A stretch of DNA of 64,000 nt, from NCBI RefSeq assembly GCF_958979055.1, contig NC_084895.1, positions 12,501 to 76,500 on the forward strand, in the 5' to 3' direction. The notes under the pieces were generated by a model that worked only from the letters and a program-made list of their open reading frames with translations, was not told the DNA's origin and did no database searches. The translations under genes were made by a program, and so were the position numbers. Source of the stretch: Alnus glutinosa. Its lineage: Eukaryota > Streptophyta > Magnoliopsida > Fagales > Betulaceae. Positions 33,433 through 44,024 of this stretch are shown here, piece after piece (the first letter of the stretch is position 1; every line of letters begins with the position of its first letter).

Positions 33433-33459
33433 TTGATTAAAAAAATTGAATCATTTGGG

Positions 33460-34010
33460 AAAGAGAAATACTGAGACAGACCCAACCCGTGCCATTCGAC
33501 ATTTTCCCCCAAAATTTTCTCCCCTTTCTCTTTCCCTCAAAAATCTCCTTCCCCATTTCCGGCTGATTTCCTCCTTTTCCAGCGCTCCGATTTGCCCCCA
33601 TTTTCTGGCTGATCTCCTCCTTTTCCGGTGCTCTAATTTGCCCCCATTTTTGACCGATCTCCTCCCTTTTTCGGCGCTCTGACTTGCCCCCATTTTCTGA
33701 CCGATCTCCTCCCTTTTCCAGCGCTCCGATTTGCCCCCATTTTCCGGCCGATCTCCTCCCTTTTCCGGCGCTTAGATTTGCCTCCATTTTCTGGCAGATC
33801 TTCTCCCTTTTCTAGCGGCGACAGCGAAATCTGCCCATCTCCACCGCCGACCGAGCTCTCCCCATTTCCGGCAGAACTCCCCCCCTTTTCCGGCCCAACT
33901 CGCGATCTCTGCCCGTCTCCACCGCTGATCGAGCTCTCCACTTCCGGCGCCGACCGATCTCAGCCCGTCTCCAAGGTCTCCGCTTCCTTCTCCAAGGATG
34001 CTTAGTTTAA
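33460..34010. repeat. Right arm of inner GC-rich inverted repeat
   Basis: Mirror copy of 32640-33060, plus extra tandem copies of a ~60-bp unit (TTTGCCCCCATTTTCTGGC and TCTCCTCCCTTTTCC words, five or six times at 33560-33800). Confidence 0.9.
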
Positions 34011-34269
34011 TATATTTGTCTTCGTTAATCATTCTATTTGCCAATCAAACATCCACTGCATGCTTTCATGATTAAATTTTTTTTATAAATCATCCTTCCA
34101 CCGCACCAAATCACAAACGGTCTCACTAGCTCTCACTCTAACGTTACACACTTTCTTTTTTTTCTTTTTCTTTTTGGTGCCCAGGAGGTATGGAGGAATA
34201 AACGATAAGAATAATACAATGATGTTTTACATTATAAGAATAATAATCAAAGCCTTTTCCACCTATTGA

Positions 34270-34416
34270 AAGATTGCATGAAAATTATATCAACACCACA
34301 AAATTTTATTTTAGTAAGGTAGAATTACAAAATATTAGAGTGTGGAATTTTAAACAAGATGCTAGGAAGAAGAATTTAACTTTGCCTGCATGTAGTTCTA
34401 AATGTACTGATGTAGC

Positions 34417-34493
<77 letters not shown>

Positions 34494-34580
34494 TGATTTA
34501 CTTGTTGGAACACAAGATTTATACGTGCAAATTAATTTTAACAATTTGGAATAGTAATTAAATTATGTGATTACAGATCA
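34270..34580. repeat. Right arm of middle inverted repeat
   Basis: Mirror copy of 31790-32050 with a longer (AT)n tract at 34419-34491. Confidence 0.9.
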
Positions 34581-35375
34581 TGTAATTAACCTTTTTATAC
34601 AGATCATGCAAGATTAGGGAGATTATTCCTTTGTCTTTCACTTTACTTAGTACTTTGAATGGTTCCTCCAACAAAAAAAATATCATGATTCCCCCATCTT
34701 TTGGATGTCCATCCGACACAAATCATCAAAGTGAAACAATTCATGAGGGGTGCCATACTAGTAGTGGGACAATGGCACTGTTGTATGCCCCCTTTGTGTA
34801 GCTGTATGGAATGGTGACCATCGAAATCAACAAAAGTTCTACTTTTTCTGAGATCCCTAATTGTGAGTTCCATTTGATGGTTCCAGACCCTCCAAAATTC
34901 ATCCTTTTGTACTCCACTACTAATATAGTTGTTCTCATGGCCTTTTTGAACAATAAACAAAAGAATCTGAATCTCATCACTTCTTTTTATCATGATGTTA
35001 CTGCACTTTAAATAAATCTCTGAGGAAGATATTTCTGATCAGCTAGGGCTAGCCTTAAGAACAGTTGGTTTGGTTGTGTTTTTCTACCGATATCATTATA
35101 GAAACCCTTCTTTTCTTATTTTGAAGAACAATTTCAGATTCTAATTACACTTAAATATATGTTATAAACATCTATGAGTGGGACAAATATCTTACTCACC
35201 ATCTAATTAAGGAAAAATATCTTCTCCCGCTGTTAAGAGGCAGAAGCTTGCCTTCGCCAATCCCTTGGTTGCTCCATTAGTTTCAAGCTAGAAAACTGCA
35301 TGTATTGTTCTTTGTTGTGGATTTGTAATTTTTTTTTGGGCCTTTTGGATCTTAGATTAACATTGTTCTTGTCGT

Positions 35376-35420
<45 letters not shown>

Positions 35421-35538
35421 CTTTAATTCATATGCTTCTTCTTTTTTTGTGGTTGTATGATATTAATATTATCTGTGGATGTGAGTGATATTAATTGTTG
35501 CACCGATATGAATCTTTATTTCCTATAGAAACTTTTAG
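34581..35538. other. Unrecognised sequence with a T40 homopolymer
   Basis: No gene supported. A run of 40 T bases lies at 35379-35418 and could be the poly-A tail of a minus-strand retroposon or part of a degenerate insertion. Confidence 0.45.
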
Positions 35539-37985
35539 ATGGACTTATCACAACTACCCTTGATTTCACAATGCGAAGATGAATATTTGTTGACACATGA
35601 ACAAGCTGATGATGTTGTGCCCATTGAAATGGACCCTCAAAATGGTATGTTGGTTGTTTCATGCTTACCTTTAATTTTTATAACATATCTTAAAGTAAAT
35701 ATTATTATTCATAGTTGGGTTCTTTACACTATGTTTTATTTGTTTTGATACAGATGGAAATGAAACTGTAGCTGATGAACAGTTGAAAGATAGTTTGGTC
35801 AATTGTCGTTCCAAGCACAAGCTCATTGATGAAGATAAAAATGTTAAGGAACCTAAGGAGGGTATGTTATTTGGCTCCATAGAGGAACTTATTGAATATT
35901 ATAGAAATTATGCAAAGCAATAGGGTTTTGGTGGGGTGCAGAAGAAGAAGAAAAAAGTATGAAAATGAAGATGTACATTACATCATTTTAGCATGTGCTC
36001 GTCAAGGCAACGCATCATCCAGCTCAAGTAATCACCTTTGTAAGCCTATAAAAACAAGCAAAATGGGGTGTAAGGCTACTTTGAGTGCAATATTAGTGGA
36101 CACAATGTGGTATGTGACTAATGTAAATCTAGGGCATAATCACGATTTAAGCCCTGGTAAAGCGAGATATATTAGATGCCACAAGAAGTTGGATCCTGCT
36201 ACAAAGAGAACGCTTGATATAGATGATAGAGCTGGATTTCGTATAAATAAGATCTATAACTCGCTAGCCATTGAAGTGAGAGGATACGAGAATCTTACAT
36301 TTGGAGAGAAAGAGTATCGCAATTATATTGCGAACTCAATACGTCTTCGCCTTCGCACAGGAGGTGCTGCAGCACTTCGTGACTATTTCGATAGAATGCG
36401 GAAAGTGAATAGTGATTTCTATTTTGAAATGGACGTGGATTATGAGTTTAGGCTGAAAAATGTGTTTTGAGCTGATGCACGAAGTAAGGCATCATATGAA
36501 GATTTCGGTGATGTTGTTACATTTGACACAACATACTTAACCAACAAATACGAAATGCCATTTGCTCATTTTGTGAGAGTAAATCATCATGGTCAATCAA
36601 TTCTTTTTGGAGCAGCATTAATTTCAAGTGAAGATACAACGACATTTGTTTGGTTGTTTGAGACATGGTTGAAATGCATGAAGGGCCGTGCGCCAAGGGC
36701 AATTATTACAGATCAAGACAGTGCTATGAAAAATGCAATTAAAAAGGTTTTTTCCGAATGCTCGACATAGATTTTGTTTATGGCACATACTAAAAAAATT
36801 TATAGAAAAAGTTGGATCACATTCACTGTACAAAGCCATTAAGAGTGCCATACAAAATTGTGTATAATTCTCAGACATGTGGCGAGTTTAATGCTAATCG
36901 GCAGAGTGTACTTGAGTGTTATAATATGGAGGAGAATGCATGACTGCGTGATTTATACAGTGAACGGACTTTCTAGGTACCAACATATTTGAATGGTGTA
37001 TTTTGGACCAGTATGACTACCACACAACATAGTGAGAGTATGAATGCATTTTTTGATGGTTATATACACTCGTCCACCTCATTGAAGGAATTTGTGGATC
37101 AATACTAACGCTTTGCGTAGGAAGGTTGAGGTTGAGAATGTGTTTGATTTCGATTATTTTCATACCATGATTTCATGTGTAAGTAGGTATCTCTTTGAGA
37201 AGCAATTTCAAAAAATGTACACCTATGCAAAGTTCAAAGAAGTTCAAAATGAGATTTCAGAGATTATGTATTGTGGTTACTCTCGTTTAGAAAGTGAAGG
37301 TGGAATTAATACCTATCAGGTGATCGAATGAGTAGAAATTAATGATTCCTACATGAAGAAAGTATGTTTAACTGTTTACTATGGCCTTCATGTGAAGTGA
37401 ACTGCAGTTGTCATTTGTTTGAATCAAGAGGAATTTTGTACAGACATGTCATGTCTGTACTGACTATATATGAAGATGTGAAATTGTTGCCCGAAAAATA
37501 TTTTCTAAACCAATGGAGGAATGATTTGGAGTGGCCATATAAGTTAATCAAAAGTAGTTATGATCCCTTGAGTGGCAACCCTACTACAGATCGATATACT
37601 GAACTAAGCAAAAATATGTTGAAGTTAGCCGCAATCGCAACACCAAACGTGGACCATTGCACGGAAGTGCAAAATTATGTTGATATGCTAACTAATAAAT
37701 TTAGTGGTCTAAGATGTGAACAAAGTCCACATTCCCAATCACTTCCAAGTGCAAAATTGCTCCCAAGTGCATCTATAACCTGTAATGGAGTAGAGGTGTG
37801 TAGTCCTCTCGTGGCTCAGACTAAAGGGAATGGACCATCAAACAAAAAGGTGTTCGCAGTTGAAAAAGCGGTCAAAAAGTCAAAATCATCAAACAAGAGT
37901 GACACAAATCTCAAACAGCAAAGGAAAAAAAAAAAAAAACAGGTATTCATAGATTTGAAAGCCGATGTTTATGCGAATTACCAAT
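35539..37985 (+). pseudogene. FAR1/FHY3-related (FRS) gene remnant, MULE-transposase derived
   Basis: FAR1/FHY3 proteins are transcription factors domesticated from Mutator-like transposases. The domains run in family order. The N-terminal FAR1 zinc region has KKYENEDVHYIILACARQG, MGCKATLSA and GHNHDLSPGK. Then come the linker LDPATKRTLDIDDRAG and the MULE core DVVTFDTTYLTNKYEMPFA, FGAALISSEDTTTFVWLFE and RAPRAIITDQDSAMKNAI. The SWIM zinc finger is CSCHLFESRGILYRHVM near 37395-37450. It is disabled: a TAG replaces a Gln near 35921, a frameshift follows in the A-rich run near 35945, TGA replaces Trp near 36468, and further stops and shifts occur at 36767, 36925, 36975, 37106 and 37330. It could be a dead host FRS gene or the transposase of a decayed Mutator-like element. 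Confidence 0.85.
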
Positions 37986-39140
37986 TATGTCCACATATTT
38001 GATTTGTAATTTTTATATTATATCTAACATGTTATTCCACGTTTTTATTTATTGAAAGACATGCCAAAGATTGCTAGTAGATAAACTAGACACAAGTGAA
38101 GATCCGTTCACTTTTGTAAATGATGCTCAGCATGACCAAGTAATTGAAACTCAAAGTAGTGTTGTTACACAAGTATGGAAAGAAAAAAAAAATTATATGT
38201 TCGTAGATGTGTATGCTAATTCGTACATGTTGACTAATAATTTTATTTCATATATGTTAATCATACAAAGTTTTTGTTTCAGACTTTCGGGAATTCACAA
38301 CCATCACGTCCTGTTGAAGGAGATTTCATATACTTGTCATAAGTATTTGGTCGCTTTTGTTGCTATTGTCTAAGGTGTACTTACATGTTATTTCAGGTGA
38401 TATTCTTGCTTAAATTTTTTTGGTGCTGTTGTGTTCCAATTTTCCTTTTCCCCCTTCCTTTGTAAGTAAAATAGAATCTAGTTGTTAATTGTTTCTTTTC
38501 CCCCCTTCCTTTTCCCCCTTCCATGTCTTGTATTTATTTTCAAAGAATTTCCAAGCCATAAGTAAATTTGATGCTCACTTGAAACTGTAGATGAGTTTTT
38601 GTAGCTATAACAAGTTTCTTCTTGAATAGGAAAAATTGAAAGAGAAAAAAACCTACATTGATGGAATCACTTGCTCAAACTCTGCAAGCAATGCACAGGG
38701 CTGGATGCTTAAATCCTGTTGATATTTGCCAATTTTTCCAAAATTGCTTATTGGGACACAAAATCACTTTTTCATATATGTGAATCCTAATTTGTAACAT
38801 TCTAGTATGAACTTCTATTGAATTGTCGCTCAAGATTTGTTATTATCTTTTGATGCATTAGATAAGTTACTGAGATTGTGATTTCCATCATCCCTTTTAT
38901 TCTTATTGTTATAACAGTCATAATGGAGACTGTAATGTATTTTCTGACATTTTCTTGTTGGTAGCAGTCATAGTATGTATGGGCACGCAGTGATCACAGT
39001 GGCAGAAAATATTTGTACAGATCAGGCAGGAAACCATTTTACACGAACAAATGGTTCCACTATAATCATTTTCTTTGGTGAGACATCAGACACTCTTTTC
39101 CTTCAACAATGTTACCTTGTCAAGTGCCACTTTTGACTCT
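37986..39140. other. Downstream of FRS remnant, no gene recognised
   Basis: AT-rich. A short frame at 38071-38373 may be a further decayed C-terminal part of the FRS gene, but no motif supports it. Confidence 0.4.
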
Positions 39141-39194
39141 TCAACTATTTCAATCTAATGGTTGCCTTCAACTATTTCAATCTAATGGTTGCCT
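39141..39194. repeat. Tandem duplication of 27 bp
   Basis: Two exact copies of a 27-bp unit beginning TCAACTATTTCAATCTAATG, back to back. Confidence 0.95.
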
Positions 39195-39435
39195 TAGATA
39201 GAAGGCCAGTACGACTAGATTTATGGACATCTATACCACCTTATAAGTTGGTGATTAATGGGATTCCCTGGCTTCTTGGGAGTATTTCTTTCCATTTATG
39301 GGGAGATTTCCTCGATCGTGGGGTTTATGAATGTTCATTGAGGATGTGTGGTAGTGTCTAGTACTAAACGGTTGAGTGTTGGAGAAGGCTGGTTTGAAGG
39401 TATAATGACTGAAACTGATCTTTTTGCTTTCAAAG

Positions 39436-39497
39436 ATGAAGTTCATGAAACTTGGATTGAAGCCGGATTCCTTTCAGACTGATGGGAACAATGTCAG
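39436..39497 (+). pseudogene. Isolated first exon of an NPY-type BTB/NPH3 gene
   Basis: ATG followed by KFMKLGLKPDSFQTDGNNV and a good donor (AG/GTGAGA at 39498). This is the characteristic start of NPY/NPH3 proteins, plasma-membrane adaptors in auxin-dependent organogenesis. The next conserved exon (VATELASDI, then the BTB domain) is absent nearby, so this is an orphan exon with a little of its leader. Confidence 0.75.
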
Positions 39498-39948
39498 GTG
39501 AGATCATTTACCGTCTTTTTTTTTTTTCTTGACTGTGTTCTATCACTTCTTTTTTGGAGTACTGTTTAGGAATTACTTATGCTTTGTTATCGTTTAATTG
39601 ATTATGTTTACAGGTAAAGAGTCTGTTCAATCCTTGTAAGGATGAGAATGAAGATATTCAAGACGATGAAGTGAGCTTGGGAGCTAATTCTGTTCAAATC
39701 TTTGCTAAAATTGGCTGCTAGTACAGATAGGGCTAGGAGAATATGAAAGAACAATGTTTTCCTTTTTTTTTCTCTCATTTATCTCTTTTAGAGGGACCAA
39801 AGCCACGGTCTGTGGTGATGGATGTAAAACATATTGTGTGCTATTTTAGGGGTGATGGCTGATTTGTTAGACTGTAATGTAATTCATTACTTTAATTTAC
39901 TAATATGTAGCGAGAGGTGAAAATGTCAATTTTAATCTTTCCTTGCAG

Positions 39949-40059
39949 AAAAAGGTTGGTATGGTCATGAAGAAGGTTGGTGTGAAGGGCCAGATTATGA
40001 TGATATTGTTTTTGGTGGTTCTGTTTATCATCTTATTTGTGCTTGTCTTCTTCACTTAG
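39949..40059 (+). pseudogene. Isolated last exon of a SYP61-type syntaxin
   Basis: After TTCCTTGCAG the frame reads KKVGMVMKKVGVKGQIMMIL then a membrane anchor FLVVLFIILFVLVFFT and a stop. This matches the C-terminal tail anchor of SYP61, a trans-Golgi Qc-SNARE. No SNARE helix or earlier exon was found upstream, so it is an orphan exon with about 100 bp of 3' flank. Confidence 0.7.
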
Positions 40060-40414
40060 GTTGTAGAATGAAACATGTTAGCAATGTTTATACACTAGAG
40101 ACTTTGAAAGAGCTTTGGGAATCTCTTTGGGGGGAAGAGAGAGAGAGAGAGAGAGACAGAGAGACAGAAAGGAGTTAGGGGACCTTATCCTGGGCACCCA
40201 AAGATTAAATTACAGTCTAACAAATCAGCAAACTGGAATTGCAATTTGGTTGATGGGTTCTATTTTTCTGGAATTGCAATTGGTTAACAAAACCTGTAAA
40301 AAAATAAAGGTTTTACATTACTTACATCCAACTAACCTATCATACACAATTGTTTAAACAACTCAAAAACATATAGCGGACTAAACATTAAATTAAATCC
40401 CATTCATTATCAGT

Positions 40415-41478
40415 GAGTAAACTGTCATAGTACATCCAACCAAAAGTTTAATGAAATAAACTATCATATTACATTCAACCAAATTTACTAAACTTGTTCA
40501 CCAATCACAAAATAACATTCCTCTACAAAAAAAAAAAAAAAACCAAGTGACCACATTACAATCATTAACTAGCCAACATACCACAATACAATACATCCCA
40601 ACTTGATACATACCTCATTTTCTTTTAGTTTAACATCAAGTAAGTACCTCGAGATCCACCATAGCCACGAAGGTAAAAAACTGAAAGCAAAATGACTACT
40701 ACTATCATAGCCTGAAACATCTTCCCATTAGTTTGACACGGCTCCAACTCCCGTCGAAGTTTAACATATTAATCATTATATTTTTTTCAATCAGATTCTC
40801 AAGTTTAACTGATTGATCATTATCTTTTGTTTCAATTAGCTTCTCAAGTCTATCACTATATGCCTTTCTTCTATCATCTAGGACTTTCAGGTGTTCCATT
40901 ATCTTTGTCTCGTACGTAGTCATTTCATTATCAGCCCATGCAAAAAAATCACAATCACCATTTCTCTGCATGACAAAGAAAGAGTAAAAAATGTCATCAC
41001 CTACTAGCGAACAAAGTATTACACAATATTAATTTCAAAAAGTACCATATAACTTTCACAGCCATACCACTTTCTGGCGGTATTGGTATCAGTCCAAAAA
41101 TACCTTACATGTGCAGGCACTCCACAATAACATAACAGACATGCACTTGACGCACCACTATTTACCGACATTTTGTCATGCCTATGCAAAAAACCCAAAT
41201 AAAACCTTAGAAAATATCATCCAACCAACCAACCAATCTAAGCATGCGAGCATGTCAAACAAGCATGTCAGTTTGGGACTACAATCATAACATACCAGTT
41301 TGGGACTACAATCAGGATCAACCTATTATGATCACATGAGTAATTAATTGTACATGGAGAAAATTTTATTCACAAGAACTTTTAAAAGAAGCAGCAACAA
41401 TGAGTAAATTGTTTTGATGATTCTCAGCATATCTCTAACTGAAATGCCACTTCCAAGTAGCCCAGTAAACAACATTGC
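40415..41478 (-). repeat. Right arm of the outer inverted repeat (GRF gene copy 2)
   Basis: Reverse complement of 29505-30650. At its outer edge this arm has an extra segment, about 28 bp ending in TTGGAAGTGGCATTTCAG on the minus strand, that the left arm lacks. Confidence 0.88.
40705..41171 (-). CDS. Second GRF-type zinc-finger gene copy
   Basis: Two exons (41171-41046 and 40965-40705, GT-AG) give 128 residues. The GRF finger is kept: LCYCGVPAHVRYFWTDTNT, ARKWYGCESY, GDCDFFAWADNEM. As in the left copy, the frame after IEKN leaves the one that would encode the coiled coil and membrane anchor. Here it runs on into INMLNFDGSWSRVKLM and stops. Compared with the left copy it has lost the SVSSAR segment near residue 10. 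Both copies changing frame at the same A-rich site suggests the defect may predate the duplication. Probably non-functional or divergent. Confidence 0.5.
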
Positions 41479-43489
41479 GCGTTCTTATCATCTGTAAATC
41501 CAAAGACAAAATGTGGAAGAAGAAAACTGCATAGAGCATTACTGCTTTCCATACAGAGCTTGTAGCGGCTATGCATCTTTACATTTTTATTTATTTATTT
41601 AAAATGTACCCTGTAAGCATTATAACAATCTGTTGCCAAATGTACAAGTAATAATACATGTCAATGAAAGTGCATGGCTCACAAAGACACGGTTAGAAAC
41701 ACAAATTTGATAACGACAAAGCTGATTGCTAATTCACAACATTAGAGGGCTGAATTTCTATAAATATAATCCAAAAATAAGAATATGTTATTACAAATAT
41801 AATAAACCTTACCAAAAGTATAGCACATATAATGTTCAGCCTTCTCACAACTCCTGCAAATATGCCAACCTGGAATGCATAAAAATACAAAAAAGAGCAA
41901 GTAAATCATACAATGTAAAGCTCAGAACTCAACTTAGATTTTTTTTTTTTTTTAAAAAAATGATAACTTGATCCAAAGTATTAACAAACACTGAATCATC
42001 CAAAAAAGAAACTAAGAGAATGCAGGACATGAGTTAGAATACATACAATATATACATGAAGATACTTATCTATAATAATAGCAACGAAAACGTTTTTTAT
42101 TAAATTCTATTAACACCACTGCCACAGAATTCTTATACTAGAGAATAAGATAATACCTAACCAAATTACAACAACTTACTCTATAATGTTGAACACAAAT
42201 TAACAGCACCATAATCACTCCAAATCAGCCCAAGAATTATATCAATTGAAATAGCCCAAAAACATAATTCAAATCTTTCTACATATTAGACCGATCAAAA
42301 CAACACCACAAATCCACCATTTCAATACACATACATGGCCACAAAAGAAAAGAACCCCAAAATCAGCCCTTAAAAACATCTCTACACACAGCACAACAAA
42401 AGATTTACAAAGCCCATCAAGATTCAAACATTAATAACACCAACAATCTAACACAAATCTCATACGACCATAGCCATCAAGAACTACCAAAATCAATATC
42501 AAAGTGCCAACCATCTATCTACACGCATCAACCACAATAGAAAATTAATCCAAAGACCCATTTGAATTTTGCAACTAAAACCCTAACCAATCGACTACTC
42601 AAAACCAAAAATCACCAAATCAAAAAACCCACACATCTCCATTCAAACCCAATCAATTTTAGCTTCAAAAATCTAGGATTTTCCAACTAGATTAACCCAT
42701 AAAATTACACCTCAATCGGTAGTAACAGAAACCTAAATAGAAGACCCATTTGGAAACCAAACCAAAAAGGCTAGAGGAAGAGGATTTTACCTCAAGCAGC
42801 CCATGGCCGGAGTCTACCTTCTTCTTCTTCAGTTGCATCGGGTCTCTCTCACGAGCTAGGTCTTTCACTCAGTACATCTCTCTCACGGACTCGAGTGTGC
42901 ATGCGTGTGTGATGACCGAGTGAAGGGGAGAAGGAAAAGGAAAGGGTTGCTGCATGTGATAAAAGAAAGGGAGGGAGATGAGGGCGTCGGAAACAAAAGG
43001 GAGAAGAAGAAAAGAGGGGAAATAAACAGGGAGGCATACGTAAAAATGAGGGGAAGAAAAGAAAGAGAAGAGAAAGAGGGAGAGAGTGACACGTGGCTGT
43101 GTGCGAGTGGTTGGGAGAAGATAGGGTAATCTTCTCCTAGCCATTCCGGTGATGACAAGTGGCAGAATAAGACTTGCTTTTTATTTAAATGCCCAAACTT
43201 CTATAAATTACACTATGACCCTACAATATCAAAATCCTATTTTTATATAACTAATAAATAACCCCTCATTTAATCCCAATTATATTTTATCAATACAATT
43301 AATTATTTATTCCATTAGGATCCATTATTATTATTATTCTAATTCTATTATTTTATCTTAGACTTATTTTATTTCAATAATATAAACATCACTTAGAATA
43401 TAATATTAACCCGCCTTATTTATTTAATAAATATGATTTATTAATTGCTAAATTCCCTATTTAATTTCTTGGTCTTTACATTTTGTATT
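41479..43489. other. Rearranged sequence with leader-like minus-strand segment
   Basis: Contains the PHD-like exon at 41813-41869. At 42790-42837 the minus strand has an ATG frame, QLKKKKVDSGHGLLE, followed by a GTAAAA donor, and purine-rich leader-like DNA lies at 42840-43100. No complete gene can be built. Confidence 0.35.
41813..41869 (-). pseudogene. Possible orphan PHD-finger exon, NERD/ZC3H19-like
   Basis: A 57-nt exon with good borders (acceptor CATTCCAG, donor GTAAGG) encodes WHICRSCEKAEHYMCYTF. This resembles the PHD region GWHxCxxCEKxxxYMCYT of plant NERD-type CCCH/PHD proteins. Another phase is also open, so the match rests on this motif alone. Confidence 0.45.
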
Positions 43490-44024
43490 GAGACGATGAA
43501 CTCATAATTTCACCTGTGCAGATGTCGTTAACCCCACAACCATGCAGACTCTGGTGTTGTGGCTGCAGGTTCTGCAGATGTAGGTGATGACCCCGTAGCA
43601 CAGTATTTGGGGTACTGTGATTGAGGCATGTAGCTGGAGTCATAGCTGTGTGGACTTGGATGTCCCACTTTTGGTAGTCTTTTGTTCATGGCTCATGTCC
43701 TATGTGACACTTGTATTTGTAGAGCCAATATTTTGGTATGTAATTAAAGTAATATGTTTCAGAAGCCTTAAACAGATAAACTTATAAATGACTCTTTTAT
43801 GATTAACAGTTATGTATTAGATGTGCTTTCCGCTATACAGTTGATGATACTGTTATTATATTATGTTATCCGCTGCATAGATGTAACTCTGAATATCAGG
43901 TACATGTTATGGGGTATGTACCATATGTTGGCTAAGCGACAAGTAGTCGTGCCACTGTGATGACTCATTTGTATGTTTTTTTTTTTTTTTTTTTTTCTAA
44001 AAAAAAAAAAAATGGGTCGTCACA
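43490..44024 (+). mobile_element. LTR 3' portion, non-coding (copy A)
   Basis: Ends AATGGGTCGTCACA. It matches 46990-47128 and 48210-48605 in word order: CAGATGT, GCCTTAAACAGATA, TTTCCGCTAT, TATGGGGTATGTACCATATG, TTGGCT and GCCACTGTGAT. No open reading frame. This pattern is typical of long Gypsy-type LTRs. Confidence 0.55.

Noticed and set aside
32646..34044. Several overlapping 80-120 codon frames on both strands
   Set aside because: They arise from stop-poor tandem CCGGAAA-type units within the inverted repeat and mirror each other on both arms.
31826..34561. Frames with Ile-Tyr repeats
   Set aside because: Products of (AT)n microsatellites.
42849..43158. Overlapping frames rich in Ser, Pro and Phe
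   Set aside because: Low-complexity pyrimidine tract; open in several frames at once.
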